In this document: piece after piece, positions 10,837 through 25,800 of the stretch
How the letters are laid out: each line of letters starts with the position of its first letter
Numbering within the stretch: position 1 is the stretch's first letter
From: Leuctra nigra
Lineage: Eukaryota; Arthropoda; Insecta; Plecoptera; Leuctridae
Reading direction: 5' to 3'
Length of the DNA stretch: 64,000 nt
Assembly (NCBI GenBank): GCA_934045905.1
Contig: OW203765.1
Coordinates: 16,059,409 to 16,123,408 of the forward strand
The notes under the pieces: model-generated
Database searches by the model: none
What the model was told of the DNA's origin: nothing
Seen by the model: the letters and a program-made list of their open reading frames with translations, nothing else
Program-made: the position numbers and the translations under genes

Positions 10837-13800
10837 CTGTGGAAGTAATGAGGATGAATTATGGCGGCGCCTCAGACGACTAAAGGGCACATGTGGTGAA
10901 AATTTTAGACCGATAGGTTAAGCAGTTTAGGCTGTGGCCGTGTAGATGTATACACACCGGAACATGACCATAGCAGTCAATCTGTTTAGATTAAATACCG
11001 TTTTAGTTGTACCAAATGTACACACGGCAATTCATAAAACGGTATTTGATAGAAACGGATAGTCTGAAAAAATGTGATGGCATCATCCGTGAAGTTTATG
11101 CGTACTCATCATCTACCTCTATAGTAGGTGAACTCTGATTTCATTGATAATAACAAGGATTGATTGTCAAGGAATCACACCAGCAGCCAACCCGTTTCGT
11201 TCAAATACCGCTTTATGATTTGTGGGGTGAACCTACATTTTATATTAAAGATTTCTCATTATTTTTATATTATCCGTGATTTTACATTTGTCAGTATAGG
11301 AGTTTTTCAAGTTAATGCAGAATATCTTACTATAAGTCAGATTGACTTTTCCCGAGCCAAAGATGGGCAGCACCAGGACGTTGCCGTCGATCGTGTAGTC
11401 GCTGTCCAAGACGAGAGCGGGAGTCTTTCCTTTCATCTCCAGACGATAGTTCTTGTCTCCCAACTCACTCATTTAACAAGAATGGCAAGCGAAGAGTTAG
11501 CAGCAGAATCAGAGTGCAAATATTACGAATATCACAAATTACACAGACAAAAAGAAAAACAAAGAGGAAAGGTTTAATAGCTGCAAAGATAATAATTATA
11601 AACGTCATATCGCTCTCCACGCTCTTTTCGTTCAGTATTTTCTAACAGTGACATCTAAATTTCAATATTGGTATGTTGTTATGTTATAACAACATAGTTG
11701 TTATACGTTTAGACACATTTTATAATAACCTGTTCCTTTATATATCATTATCAAAAATAATTTAGTAAAATATAACTTGTAGCACAAAATTAAGCGAAAA
11801 AAATAAGTTTATAGATAGATCAATTTTCTTCTTTATGATGAGACCAAATAATTGTGAACTTACTTGACTTGATACATCTCGACAGCGCTGAATCCGAACA
11901 CGTCCAATTCTTTGAAGATGAGATGAATCTTGACTGGACCAGAATCATTCGTCACATCCATCTCTTTCACATGCAGCGGGTCCATGGGCACGGCTCCGAT
12001 ACTTGGCAACCCTGTTGGAACACGGATAGTAGAATGTGTTGAAATGATTTGTCTGACTTCCATTAGGTATATTAAGGAGGGAGTAGGGACCATCATATTT
12101 CCCCTTTCCTAAGAAATTGTCGAAATTCTGCATATAGAAAATTGCATTCTGCACCATAATATGCCAAGAAAAAGTGGGCAAGCTGAACTGATTTCCAAGA
12201 GATATCACTTCAAAGTTACAGTTTTTCTTTCAATTTAACATTGCGAGCATACAGGAAAAGGCATGCTGATATTTTCAAAGGAGTATTAAGCTACTTTCTT
12301 ACCCTAAGATTTCCTTAAAAAATCTACTATAATATTATCGTGTATCAGGTACAATATTTAATTCTAACAGTTTTAAATGTACACGATCCTGGATGATTTA
12401 CTGAGATAATTTGTGGGTTTTACTGCTTTATTTCGACGATTTTCCTGATAAAAAGTGCAGTTTTACTGATAAAATTGTGTTGCCATGGTGATACGGTCTT
12501 CTTGATATTCGCATTTTTGCAAATTAGTGGAAATAAGAAGACCGTGATTATATCTATTGTCCTTCCACTAAAGAGACTAGACCTACACTTCCCCCGCCCC
12601 ACCACTGGGAAGAGCGTCAACTTCCAATGCTGCCAATACTAATCCTTGAAGCACAAAAAGTCATCTGAGTTACTACCGCAAGCGCCATCTTCCAAGTGAC
12701 AACTGACAATGAAAGTAAATTGAACAGTTAATGGCTCAGTCGATAATATTATCGTTATGATTCGTATTGTAAACGCATTAAATACTTAAAATGTAATTAA
12801 AAATAATTTGTTTGTTTGTATATTTATTTATAAATATATACGTATATATTTATATATATATTTACATATTTAGATTAAATATGTAATGAATAGTTCTCTC
12901 AGTACCCACTACCACAGCGTTTCTGGAGCGCTGCGGTTCGTAATTCCGATTTTAAAACGATTCGTATTGGCCATTTTCAGACCGCGAAAATCTGGAAGTT
13001 GACGCTCTTCCCAGTGGTGGGGTGGGGGAAGTGTAGGTCTAGTCTCTTTAAACCATAACTCACCGTTCTTCAAGAGTTTCAACGCTGCTGAGATTGCTTT
13101 CTTGAGACATTCGTCGTCGCCTGGTGGACAAGATGTGAACCCAGCAGCTGAAACAAGCATTCAAGACGAACATGGATTTAAACTAGGAAAACGCTCAGTG
13201 TAACGCGTTGATAAGCGAGCCTTCGTACTGCGTACAGCTACTATTTTCAGACGAGGAGCTAGGGAGAGAAGGGCTCTTTGGCTCTTCAACATTGCGCATG
13301 CGCGAACACTCTGAAGTCGCCTGCAATGATTCTTTTTCTCATAACCTCCTCAGACCCAGACATATTTTATTTGCCCGGATTTTGGTGAAATTTATTTTCC
13401 TAAAAGAAAATCACTTGAAAATAATATAAAAAGCAATCAATTTTTTTCAATGTTTTTTTTATTTTTTAATAATTTTTTATTTTTATTGACTAATTAAAAA
13501 GTCATTTTTACGGTGTAAAACTTTAAAAAAAATATTTAAAAATATAATCTATGCTGTTAATTGTTATGGCATTGAAGCAATAAAACATTTATTTTTATAT
13601 TCCACAATGAATAATTACAATTTAATTAAATTACTGTAAATTACTGGCTAACAAGAATGTGGAGCAACAGAGAAGACCACGAGGAAAACGAGGTTTTCCA
13701 CCATGAGGAAAAGAAAACCCTCCAAAACATCCATCAAGAAAGCATGTTATGATGAAAAGGTTCAAATTAAAATGGACCTATTACATATGACTATTGTATG

Positions 13801-16800
13801 GGGGGGGGGGGGGGGGGGAAGGGCATACGTTAATCAATCTTTATCTATGTTAATCATTTGAATTTTTTGCTTGATCCATTCTATTCCATCAATAGCATGA
13901 TAATATTGTACAAGGCATTTACAGCCAAGGGAGACATTTCTGTTGAATTTTTGAATTTATGATATTTACTGACTTATTATCCATACCAATTTTAAAACAA
14001 AGAGTGATGATAATTGTGCAGAAGGCACTGTAGTTTCAACATAGAGTAAATTTTTTGTACTATTTTCAACGGGACTCTTATGCCTCTTTCTCTGTGTGTT
14101 TTTTTTTGTTCGCGCCATATTGGCCGCACCGATTGACCAATCGAGATGAAATTTTGAACATTAACTAATATTATTCTAATTTTGTCCTGGAATGTTTTTT
14201 CAATAATATTCAAATCAAAAAGTTGATTATTTTTATTTATGGCCCATTTGGGTGCGACACCCTGCTGAGTTTATTACCCAAGTCTTGACCAGTCAGCCCC
14301 CAAACATTAAGAAAAAGGTTGTTCTCCTTTGATTCAAATGAGAGACAGGGGTCCTTTGCCAGAGTAAAATATATTCGTTATATTACAATGTATTTCAAGT
14401 GTTACATGTGGTATTAGAGTATAGCACGTATCAGTGCTCGCTTATCAACGCGTTACAATGAGCGTTTTCCTAGTAATAAATCACACTTTTATGATATTAT
14501 CTGTTCGTGTTGCATGAAGGTATCACCCTAAATTGTTCAACTTCCACTTATTAAATTCATTCCAAAGAATTACCTTGCCTACCTACTATTTATTTACGAA
14601 ACTTACAGTATTTTATCAATTGCTTTCATTTTTCTATCTTATTTCTTTATTCATAGTTATTATTTGTTTCGAAATTGATATTCATAAAATGCATTATATA
14701 GTTTCATTCCAATTATTTATTTCGCGGTATTTACATTCAAATATCCCTTCTTGGCACGATGGCTCAGCGACAGCGCATGCTCAATGTTGAAGAGCCAAAG
14801 AGCCCTTCTCTCCCTAGCTCCTCGTATTTTCAGCATAATAGTTCTCTTTACTCACACTATAGCAGCACTGTCCATATAGTGGAAGAGGGAGCCAATCAAA
14901 CGTGTGGGGGAAAGACAGTTGAATTTCAAAATGGATCCATTTGCTTTTTGATTACTATTGATTACTGTGCTGTCACAGCCTTCTTGACGGTCACGGCCCA
15001 CATCCGTCTGTGATCTGTTTTATTCGTGACGTCGCATAGCAAGATAATGACTAGTGGTCCATTCAGCACTGAAAAGTAGTGATATAAAAAAATGGGCCAA
15101 GTCAAAACTTAATTTTGAAACCAAAATATACTTGGCGTATCGTTTTTTAGGGCAATATAGGTATGTTATATATATTTAGGTACATTTGATTTTTGTCATA
15201 TGTACTTACTATTTATATACACGATGCGCCAAGTATATTTTGGTTTTTAAAATTAAGTTTTGACTTGGCCCATTTTTGATATCACTACTTTTCAGTGCTG
15301 AATTATAAGATTTCTTCTATTTTTTATGGATAGACTTGGCTGGTATTTTTACACGGAGTGTTTTTTATGGGTTTTAGTTTACTTCGCTAGTTAGAGAAAC
15401 AATTGTTTTATTTTGAAACGCACAGGGGTGTATAAACCATCGGCTTTTGAATGCTCCATTATCAACGCTTTCACTGAGCGTTTTCCCATGACGTAGTAAT
15501 GATCCCCATAAAAAACACTTCGTGTAAAAATACCAGCCAAGTCTCTTCAACTAAAAAAAAATATGAAATCTAAAAATTCTGCACTAAAAAGTAGTGATAT
15601 CAAAAAATTAGCCAAGTCAGAACTATATTTGAAAATCAAAAAATACTTGGCGCATCGTGTACTTAAATAGCTTGGAAGTATAAGCCAATTATAAATTATA
15701 CATGAAATATACATATACATAGTATACCTATAATGCCCTAAAAAAACGATGCGCCAAGTATTTTTTGATTTTCAAATAAAGTTTTGACTTGGCTAATTTT
15801 TTGATATCACTACTTTTCAGTGCAGAATTTTTAGATTTCATATTTTTTTTTAGTTGAAGAGACTTGGCTGGTGTTTTTACACGAAGTGTTTTTTATGGGG
15901 ATATCACTCCTTTTTTTAGTTTATTCTAACAACTTGTGACACATATGAAATGAACAATTACTAAATTCTTTTAAAAAATCATCACCCTTTACAATTTCGT
16001 TACCACTAATGAATAGCAGCGTATGGTCCTAAATAATTGCTTTAAATGATCTTTCACGAAGAATAGCAAAGGTTTCATTCCAATCAGTCAACCCAGTTCC
16101 GAGATATGGAAACACTTCGGTTTTCAAAATGGCTGCTGAACTTTCTGCAATGCCACATAGAATTTATTTCCATAAATGATGTGTATCATTTTAAGCTTTC
16201 TGAATATGTATTTATTGTATAGGAGGGAATTATAATAATTTATACATTTGAATGACGTCATTTCCGGTCTCATAAATAGGAAAATTCTATTTGTACTGTT
16301 CATATTCCATAGAGATGGCCATCCGAATCGTTTGGCGCTAGTTTCATACCGATTTGTCTACCAGTTTTTGAGATATGACGTTACTTCCGGTTTAAAAATG
16401 GCGGCTGAAATCTCTGACCCCTTGAAGTATATTTGAAACGTGATTATAATTTTATAAGCTGTCTCAAATAGTATATTTATTGCATCAAAATAAAAATTTG
16501 TGAGATTATTAAAATGTGTGACGTCATTTCCGGTTTAGGTATGAGAAACTGCAAATATTATTGATGATAATACATAAAGTTAACCGTCTAAATTGTTTTG
16601 CGCTGGTTTCGTTGAAATCTATTTAGCCGTTATTGATATATGATGTCACTTCCGGTTTCAAAATGGCGGCTTCCGGTTGGTTTTATAACAAGTCACATGA
16701 GACGTCAAAAGTACATACGTTACATAAATATCAAAATAATCGGATCAATCTTTGTTGCCAAAAAGCCAATCGATGTATTTCAAATTTCATTACGTCATTT

Positions 16801-19800
16801 CCGGTTTCTTTAACATAATGTTTAGTCTTTTGCTACTTATCATGCATATAGATGACCGTCTGGATCGTTTGGCGCAATTTTCGTTCCAATCGGTCCAGCC
16901 GTTGACGAGATATGACGTCACTTCCGGTTTCAAAATGGCGGCATAAAACCAGTTATAGCAAAAGGCACCTCAGACGCCAAAAGTGCATATGTGGTAAAAA
17001 TTTTAAATCAATCTGTTCAGCCGTTTATGCTGTGGCCTGTTTACCATATTTTAGCTCCACCCTACTACTACTGAGATTATTATTATGAAAACCGCCCTAA
17101 AACACTGTTTTCACGGCCCTCTAGCGCGCAAAGGGCGTAACCTATTGTTCCCAAATTTGGTATATGTTGTAGGGTGGGCCATAGCTCGAAATTAAGATAT
17201 ATCGCAACAATGTGAGATTTTACAATTTTAAGATCCAGTAGGCCGAAAATGCAACTTTGATGCTTACAGTAAAAGTGGGTTTGCTCCAGCCTTTTTAAAT
17301 GAGTGTGTGCGCGCGCCGTACGACTTGGCTGGCGTGGAGCGATCGCTCCACTAGATTTTCAGTGTACAAGTATTGACAATAAACAACTTCAGCCTTCGAA
17401 TGGGGAAGATGTAATTGTGACTTGAGCTAAGGACGAGGAAGACATTGAAGTATTTAAATTTATTTAACATTAATCATTTAGGTATTATTCTTATATTATA
17501 TAAGAAATATTTCAGTCCCGTTCTTCCTTGACATTGCGACTTACTTCATAATTTGAAGCAATATTATTAATGTTTTGCACCAATAAAATACAAATAGGTA
17601 CATAACTTTTTTCTGTTAAGCGCCACCGCGTTTGCTTTTCCACGTTTATAATACTTCGTAATTCAGGTCTTAGCCCCTGCTTATTTTACATAGTAGATAT
17701 GGAGATGGCATATATATATATTTGTGGGGCTTAACGTCGCACTGTTCTGCAGCGAGGCTAATGGCGACGGATTTATGATGATGTTTGCGAGATGATGGCG
17801 AAGAGTAGGCAAGGATGGAAGGTGGGAAGAAGGCGGTCGTGGCCTATTAGTAGGCTACCATCCCAGCTTTTGCCTAGCGACTGAGGGAATACCACGAAAA
17901 AAACAGTCAGGAAGGACGGCTGAGGGAATTGAACCCGAATCTCCGGAATACATGTTCAGATCAGAGCATTACCAGTTACCACTCAGCGTATACCTGTTCC
18001 GTATCTGTTCCGTACCTGTTTCTGTTTCGTTGCCATCTGTTCCGTCGTAACAGATGGCATATCGTTAGGCCATAGTTCGTTAGTGAATAATAACATTTCA
18101 CAGTCATCATTTTAATATGAAATAGGTACTAAAATCACTTTTAGTAGGATTTGTTTAAGAGAATCGTACCTTTTACTCAACACAACCTGTTGCCCTACAT
18201 TGTTAAGTTGACCTGCTGTAACAACAATATGGCCGGCAAATTGCGCGCAAATAAAAGCAAAGCAATTTTAATTTCTAACACTGAATTGGTTTGAACAAAG
18301 CAAATGGTGCTTGGTTACAAATTGTTGACAACAATGAATAGATTATCTGAACCCTACAGGAAACATAAAGCGCAGAATTCGAATAGAGTACAGTCGCATA
18401 ATTGAAGAGTGTCAAGATGATGTTAAACCTCGATAAAAGTAAGAGAGCAAAACGATTTTTTAATAATCATCTGAACTTTAAAGATGTATACAATGACGTC
18501 AATTTCGTCGCAAAGAATATGAACGACTTTGCCACGGACCTTGAGCTGCTATGCCCAGCATATCCGCTCGAAGCCCCATCTTTTGGGCAGTTGAACATCA
18601 TACAACGTGTTGCGGCTATGAACATCGACTCTACTATTGCTGTCTCTACACAAGAAGACTGCCAACCAGCAACCTCCGACCACACATCCCCCGCTACATA
18701 CGAGACCGTCTGCTCAATGGACAGGATACCGTCGTCCGTGTCAGGTTCTGTCACCCCAGAAGTCGGCCAACCAGCAACCTCCGACCTCACATCCTCCGCT
18801 ACATACGAGACCGTCTGCTCAATGGACAGGATACCTGTAGTATTTAGAACTTTATTTATTTAATATCATCAATATACACTCTCACGCCCTCGCAGTCTCG
18901 AATAACATCTTGCATGATGCGTTGAAATATCTCTGGAGCACAACAGATGCCATAGAAGAGCCGCTTAAATCGATAATTACCAGCATGCGTAGCGAATGTG
19001 GTTATTTCCCTTGAATCTTCCTGTAGCTCAACTTGAAGAAACGCACTCTTGAGATCAACCACACTCCACCTGGTGCACCCATGCATTGCCGCAACATCAT
19101 CTTCAAACTCGGGTATCGGATGTCTCTCTCGAACAATTGCTTCGTTCGCCACCCGCATGTCAACACAAGGTCGCAAGTCACCTGATTTCTTCGTGTTTAA
19201 GACCAGTGGCGAAACCCATGGGGTAGCCTGACTAACCTTTTCAATGATGCCTTCTTTAATCCAATCATTCATTTTCTTGTCCAGTTTGCTTCGTAGCTGA
19301 TGTGGTACCCTGCGAGCTGCTTGAGCAACTGGTTGAATAGCTTGATTTACATGTAGTTTTAGCTCGTAATTCTTCAGTTTACCGACTCCAGTGAAGACCT
19401 CAGGAAACATTACCTTCACTTTCTCAAGATTGAGTGGTTGAGCTGAGTTTTCGGTCGAACCACCATGAGCCGTCGAACCACCATGAGCCGCAATTCCGTT
19501 CACCTCCAAACCAAGTCGAAGAACACCCAATTTCTTGGCAGTAGCTATGCCCAGGAGCGGAAATCCTTTTCCGTCAACCACGTAGAAAGTTGTTTCCAGT
19601 TTCTCCCCTTTGTAAAACTTTACCGTAGTGTCCAATCTCCCCAACACTGTGAGTGGTTTCACGTTCCCATAAGCGAAAATCTTCTTATTCGTCGACTTAA
19701 AGGTTCCGCTGATCTTCCCTTTGCATTTCTCCCAGGTTTCGTTATCGAGAATATTACAGGAAGCTCCTGAATCAATCATGACACGAACTTCCAAGTCCCC

Positions 19801-22800
19801 CAGATTCAAATTGATTAGAGCATCTGAATGTTCCTCTACGAAATTAAACCCAAAATGCGCCATTGCTACTGTATATGAATGATCTGACTCACAGTCACTG
19901 CCATCAGTATCACTTGCCTCCAGCTGTCTTACCCTAGACTTCGTTTTCTTCGTCTCCGAAAACATCTTGCTAGGATTACTGCCGCTGTCCCTTTGGTCTC
20001 TCCGGTGATCGTCATACCTGTGATCCTTATCGCCTGTACGGTCTTCAGAACGGCGATCCTCATAACGTCGAGCAGAACGGCGATCGTCATAACGGCGATC
20101 TTGTTCACCTCTGTGATCGGAATCTTTACTACAGCATTTCGAAAAATTTCCTACCCCTTGACACTTACTGCATGTCTTGCCTCTAGCAGGACATGTTTTG
20201 TCCTGATAAAAATGTCCCGTCGACCCACAACGAAAACATTTTCGAACCTGATTGTCATTTCTTTGCACAAAATTCAGTTTATTTACATTTTCAACTTTAC
20301 CCTCCATTAACGCTGCCTGCTGCTGTGACGTCTCTAAGCATCTTGCTATTTCTTTCGCTGTTGTCAAAGTCAAAGTGTCCCCTCGCTCCAGCAACCTAGC
20401 ACGCAATTCACTGGACCGACATTTAGTGACCAACTGGTCCAATACCGCTTTTTCTTCACTATAATGTTTAAAATCACAGTTTGCGCTTTCACCTTGTAAT
20501 CTGGTAACAAATTGATGAACGGTCTCACCCTCTTTCATCTCCATATTCCGAAAATTAAACCGTGTATAAATGAAATTTGATTTACCCGCAAAATGTCTAT
20601 TTAAAGCTTGAAGACAATCATTATACTGACAAGGGGCTGATGTTCCTGCTGCCACTGTAGGGGCTGACGTTCCTGCTGCCACTGTAGCGTACACAGTTGA
20701 AGATTCTGGCAGCGTGTACCATATATCTTGAACATCTTGTCCAGCTTCATGAAGCAGTTTAAACTTCTTTGTGACTGAATCGGAAATACCTTTAGCTCCA
20801 ACAAAAATTTCAAAACTACGGATCCATCTGCTCCATCGCACGGAGACTGAAGTGTCGTCACCGTTCGCATTGAAAGTTGTTAGACTGCTGACCTTCTCCA
20901 TACTTCCTGATTCTTTTCTTACCGAATTTACCGAATCAGACGAGACAGACGTAGTCTACATCGCTCCTTGAATAGTGCTTTTAAGTGTCAAACTATAGTT
21001 AGTAATAAAAACATTCAACATACAATACTACATACAATATACTTTAAAGTTGAGTGCAATGACTGGAAAAGGCAAAGGTAAGCCAAATACGCGTAGTAAT
21101 AGTGTCGGCGATCAGAGTGACCTAACCCCACCAGTGCATAACAGTGCGTCATCCCCTGTTATGGATAGTCACGGACTAGACGACATAGACTCTCTAAACA
21201 TCACAGTGGAACCGAATGTCGATTCCATCTCAAATGCCGTACGTATCATTCTTAAGACAATGCGCGAGGTAACTAGAAGCATGCAATATCAAGCCAAAAC
21301 ACATGACGAACTACTAGCAGAAAATAAGCTACAGACGTCTCAAATCTCAAAATTGATCACTGAAATTACTTCTTATAAGAAAGAAAATTCGGAACTGAAG
21401 GTGGCTAATGAAGACTTAAAAATGAAAGTAAAAGACTTGGAACAATATAATAAAAATTACAATCTTGAAGTGTCGGGTGTCCCTGAGGTACAGGGGGAGG
21501 ATTGCTACGTAGTAGTCTCCAGAATCACCGCCGCCCTCGGCCATCCAGTAGCCCCAGGGAACATCGAGTACTGTCATCGGCTGAAGAGAAACCATCGCAA
21601 ACCTGACGCCCCAGCGCCCATAATTGCCAAATTATACTCGAGAAGAACTAAAGACTCTCTACTGGCGGCCAAGAAGCAGAAAAAGGACTTAACTGCAAGT
21701 GATATCGGTCTCGGCGGTACCCAGCAGAAGATATACGTAAACGAACATTTATCACAATACAATAAAAACTTGTTTTGGCTTGCTAGAAAATCGAAATCAA
21801 TAGGTTATAAATACGTTTGGGCGAGAAATGGTAAAATATTTATACGGAAAGATGAAAATTCTGTTCCCATACAAATTATGAAACCCAGTGATGTGCCAAC
21901 TTAATTTGACTTTCCCGCACTAATTCTAAATTGTATTTTGTATTTTTTCGTCATGGATTGTATAGACCAGCCAATTATTAATCTACCATATGTAACGGAA
22001 GTTATTACTCTGTCATTTAATGACAACATTGCCCACATGGTAAAAGATACATTTAATTGTGTTCATCTAAACATCAGGTCATTAAAAAGAAATTTCGATG
22101 AATTTTTACATTATATAAGCAAAATTATATCCCACTCGGATATTATTGTACTCAGTGAAGTCAACATCAAGCTAGAGGAAACTAAATTCTTTGAGATCAA
22201 TAATTTTCAGATGTTTCCTTCTTTAAGGCAAAACAGACGTGGAGGTGGTGTAATTGTTTATGTTAAAGAAGGCACGCTCTTTACGACGCAAGATTATAAT
22301 TTACGATACTGTGAGGGTTTGATTGGAACAATAACTTTAAACGGTTCCAAAACACATATTATTTCTTTGTATAGACCACCTGATTCCAATTTACCAAATT
22401 TCATTCAAGAAATAGAAAACATTCTAACAAATATAAAAGACAAGGATCAAATCATTTTCGTTGGTGATATTAACTTAGATTTACTCGCCAAGGGTAATTC
22501 AAATGTTGATAAATACAAAAATGTAATGTCAAATGAAGGTATGAAGAGATGTATTTTCCAGGAAACTCGAGTGGAAAGCAGGCTTGATATTATGAGCAGA
22601 ACCTGTTTAGATCACTTTTATGCTAAGGTAAACAATAAACAACATGACATAATTTCAATCATTGGAGAGACGAAAATATCAGATCATTATGTAATCATGC
22701 TCGGGATAAATATTATTGACAAACAAAATGCAATTAAGAATAACATACAAAACATTGAACTGAAAACAGTTTACAATTAACAAAAAATCAAAAGAGAATT

Positions 22801-25800
22801 AGAAAATGTAGAATGGGAATACATGTTAGACATTTTGGATCCTACTGACCTTCTAAATGAAATTCAAAAGAAATTCAACTCTATTTATGAGGCACATTCC
22901 GAGTTGAAGTCCTCACGTGTTAGTCTTTCGAGGGATAATAAACCATGGATTAACAGAGATATAAAGGAAAGTATTGTGAAAAGGGATAAACTGTATTTAA
23001 GGTGGAAAAATGCTAAATCAAATGTTAATCTTAGAAATGAATATAAAAAGTTACGTAATACAATTAATAAAAATCTAGTTCAAGCCAAGCAGCAATATTT
23101 GAAAAATCGTTTTGATGAGTGCAAAACTGATATCAGAAAGACATGGAATGTAATAAATTCTGTTGTAGGTAAAAAACCAAAATCGCCTGTAGATAATGTA
23201 ATATCTAAATACTTTAGCAATTTGAAAGCATCTGAGGTAGTGGATGGTTTCGTAAATACTTTCAAAGATGAAGTAGATAACATCAAACATGAATGTGCAG
23301 TTTTGACAATCGAATCCGTAACAACAAAACTAAAACAGGCCATGTATTTTATGAGGGCCACACCTCACTCAATTGAAAAAATTATCTATGATTTCGATAG
23401 CAGGAAAGGAGCCGGAATAGATAACATTAGAATGAAAGATTTAAAAGTATGCTCCAAGTCAATCAGTCCTATTATTGCAAACTTAATAAATCTATCATTA
23501 TCTCACGGCTCAATTCCATCTAACTTAAAACAATCAATTGTGCGTCCTATATATAAGAACGGAGATCATAAGATTTTTAACAATTACCGGCCTATATCAA
23601 TATTATCTGCAATTGAAAAAATTATGGAGAGATGTTTTGCGGACCAACTAATCAATTATATAAATACATTTAATTTGCTTGACAATAGACAATATGGTTT
23701 CCAAAAAAACAAAAGCACTGCCATGTTACTCAATGATTTCTCAAACCATGTCAACGGTGCAATAAATGAAAACAACCATGTTGTAGTAGTTTTCATTGAC
23801 TTCACCAAGGCATTCGACACTCTTTTGCATAGTCGTCTATTGGATACGTTGGAGAGAATTGGAATCACTGGACCCATCCTGCAATGGTTTAGAGACTACC
23901 TGTTAGGAAGATCAATGTCTGTAAAGTTTAACCAGTGTTTTAGTAAAAAGGTAAATATTTCAACTGGGGTACCTCAAGGTTCCAATCTGGGACCCTTATT
24001 GTATTTGATTTACGTAAATGATATGCTTAAAGTTGTCAAAGATTGTTCTGTTTATTTGTACGCCGATGACACTGCTCTGGTTTCCACGCATAAGGATTTC
24101 AATTCTGCTCAATGTTTCTTGCAAAATGACTTCAATAATTTATTACGATGGGCCCACGATCACGGATTAACAATCAATAGTAAGAAAACAAAAGTTATGC
24201 ATATTCACTCACCACATAAATTGCACTTAGATGTTAACCTTACCTTTCATAATAACGCATGTTTACATGCTAAATTCAACAATAGAACAAATTTATTTCA
24301 AGGTGTTTGTACATGCAACATGTCTATTGGAAATGTAAATACATATTTGTATTTAGGAGTTACTATTGACAAGCATTTTAAATGGGATAAACACATCGAA
24401 AAGGTTTGCAATCGCTTAAGAGCAGGAATGTATAGCCTCCGTATTTTAAAACCACTCGTTAATTACTCAACGCTTAAAATAGTTTATTTTGCTTTAATTG
24501 AATCAGTAATTAGATATGCTATACTTGCTTGGGGTGCCACAACGGACTCATTTCTTAAAAAAAATTATAGTATACAGAAGAGAATTTTTAAAATTATAAT
24601 CCCCCCAAAAGATGCCTTGAAAAATTATCAGTTTATGACAGTTCATCAACTGCACCTATACGTTTTCCTTATAACAAATTATTATTCTGATGAACATAAA
24701 GCACTCGCGCAACATAATTACGTAACAAGAAACAAACATAAATTAGTAATGCCTCCCAACATTCATAATTCATACGGAGATCAGCAGCGGTCATTTCTCA
24801 TTCCCAAACTATTCAACACACTTCCACCCAGTTTACAAAATTTAGAAAAATTTAAGACAGTTAAAAAGGCAATTAAAGAGTGGATTTTCACCACGGAGGA
24901 TGAATGAAATTATTATTATTATTATTATTATTATTATGGTGTTCTGATATTATGTATTATTTATTTATTTATTATTGTATGATATTTACCTTGATGTAGT
25001 ATTTGCATCTATGGATTTGTACACTGTACTTTGTAATTTGTAATTTGAATTTGAATTTGATGATTATTATTATTAAAAGGAGTTATTAGTTGTTTTATTG
25101 TGACGTATATTTATGTTGTTGTTGTTGTTGTTTATATATAGCAGTCCTGCAGACAAGCCACTGTTTGGTTTTGTGGGACCGAGGATTTTCTTATGTACTA
25201 TTAATTTGCAACAATAAATAAATTTAAAAAAAAAAAAAAAAATCGCAGATTCACCGAATTTAATCAAAATCTCCCAAAATTTTCTCGCTCGTCGCCAATG
25301 TAGTATTTAGAACTTTATTTATTAGATTCCTTCAATACATCTTTAAGTTAGAAAACACATGACACAAGTTTAACAATAGCCGTGATCCGAGTCCCTAGAA
25401 AAGCATAGCCTCCTTGATCACTATAAGCACTGTACCTTGTGTACCAACTTATGAACACTACAATACCGTCGTCCGTGTCAGGTTCTGTCACCCCAGAAGT
25501 CGGCCAACCAGCAACCTTTGACCACTCATCCCCCGCTACATACGAGACCGTTTCCGCATCGCTAGCGCAAGAACCTATCGACGTTCAGACTCCTATCCCA
25601 GACCAATGTAAGAAGTTTATGAACACTGCTGCAGAATCCCCTTCATCGGAACAACGCCTCTCACCTGCCGACGCTGACGAAAAGCCACCACAAGTTTCCT
25701 GGACCGAATCAACTCCGTGGGTACAAAGGACTCCCGAGTGGCGAAGTGAAATGTGTCGACAAGGTCAATACCAACTTCTCGTAGCAAAACTAAGAGAAAT

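Larger units (their letters stand above)
20925..25241 (+). mobile_element. Non-LTR retrotransposon (CR1/Jockey-like), nearly full length
   Basis: Leader, ORF1, ORF2 (endonuclease then RT), a 3' UTR with (ATT)n at 24908, AATAAA near 25216 and a terminal A run to about 25241. The sequence ACCGAATTTA occurs on both sides (about 20923 and 25252), possibly part of a target duplication, so the exact left boundary is uncertain. Inserted in the leader of the Ty3-like element, in the opposite orientation. Confidence 0.85.
18836..25462 (-). mobile_element. Ty3/gypsy-like LTR retrotransposon, deleted and re-invaded
   Basis: Flanked by a perfect 5-bp duplication ATACC (18831-18835 and 25463-25467). The minus strand begins with a 164-bp LTR (25462 to 25299, TGTAGT...ACTACA), a candidate primer-binding site just after it (TTGGCGACGAGCG), and a gag-pol frame. 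The frame stops inside RT, immediately after the YIDD motif, and is joined to the last ~25 bp of the LTR (18836-18860). RNase H, integrase and nearly all of the 3' LTR are gone, so the copy is dead. A LINE (about 20925-25241) sits in its leader. Confidence 0.85.

Noticed and set aside
22823..24907. RT as an independent gene starting at 22823
   Set aside because: It continues the endonuclease frame after a single TAA; LINE ORF2 proteins carry both domains.
18836..25462. An endogenous retrovirus
   Set aside because: There is no envelope gene; the frame holds Gag, protease and part of RT only, typical of a Ty3/gypsy retrotransposon.
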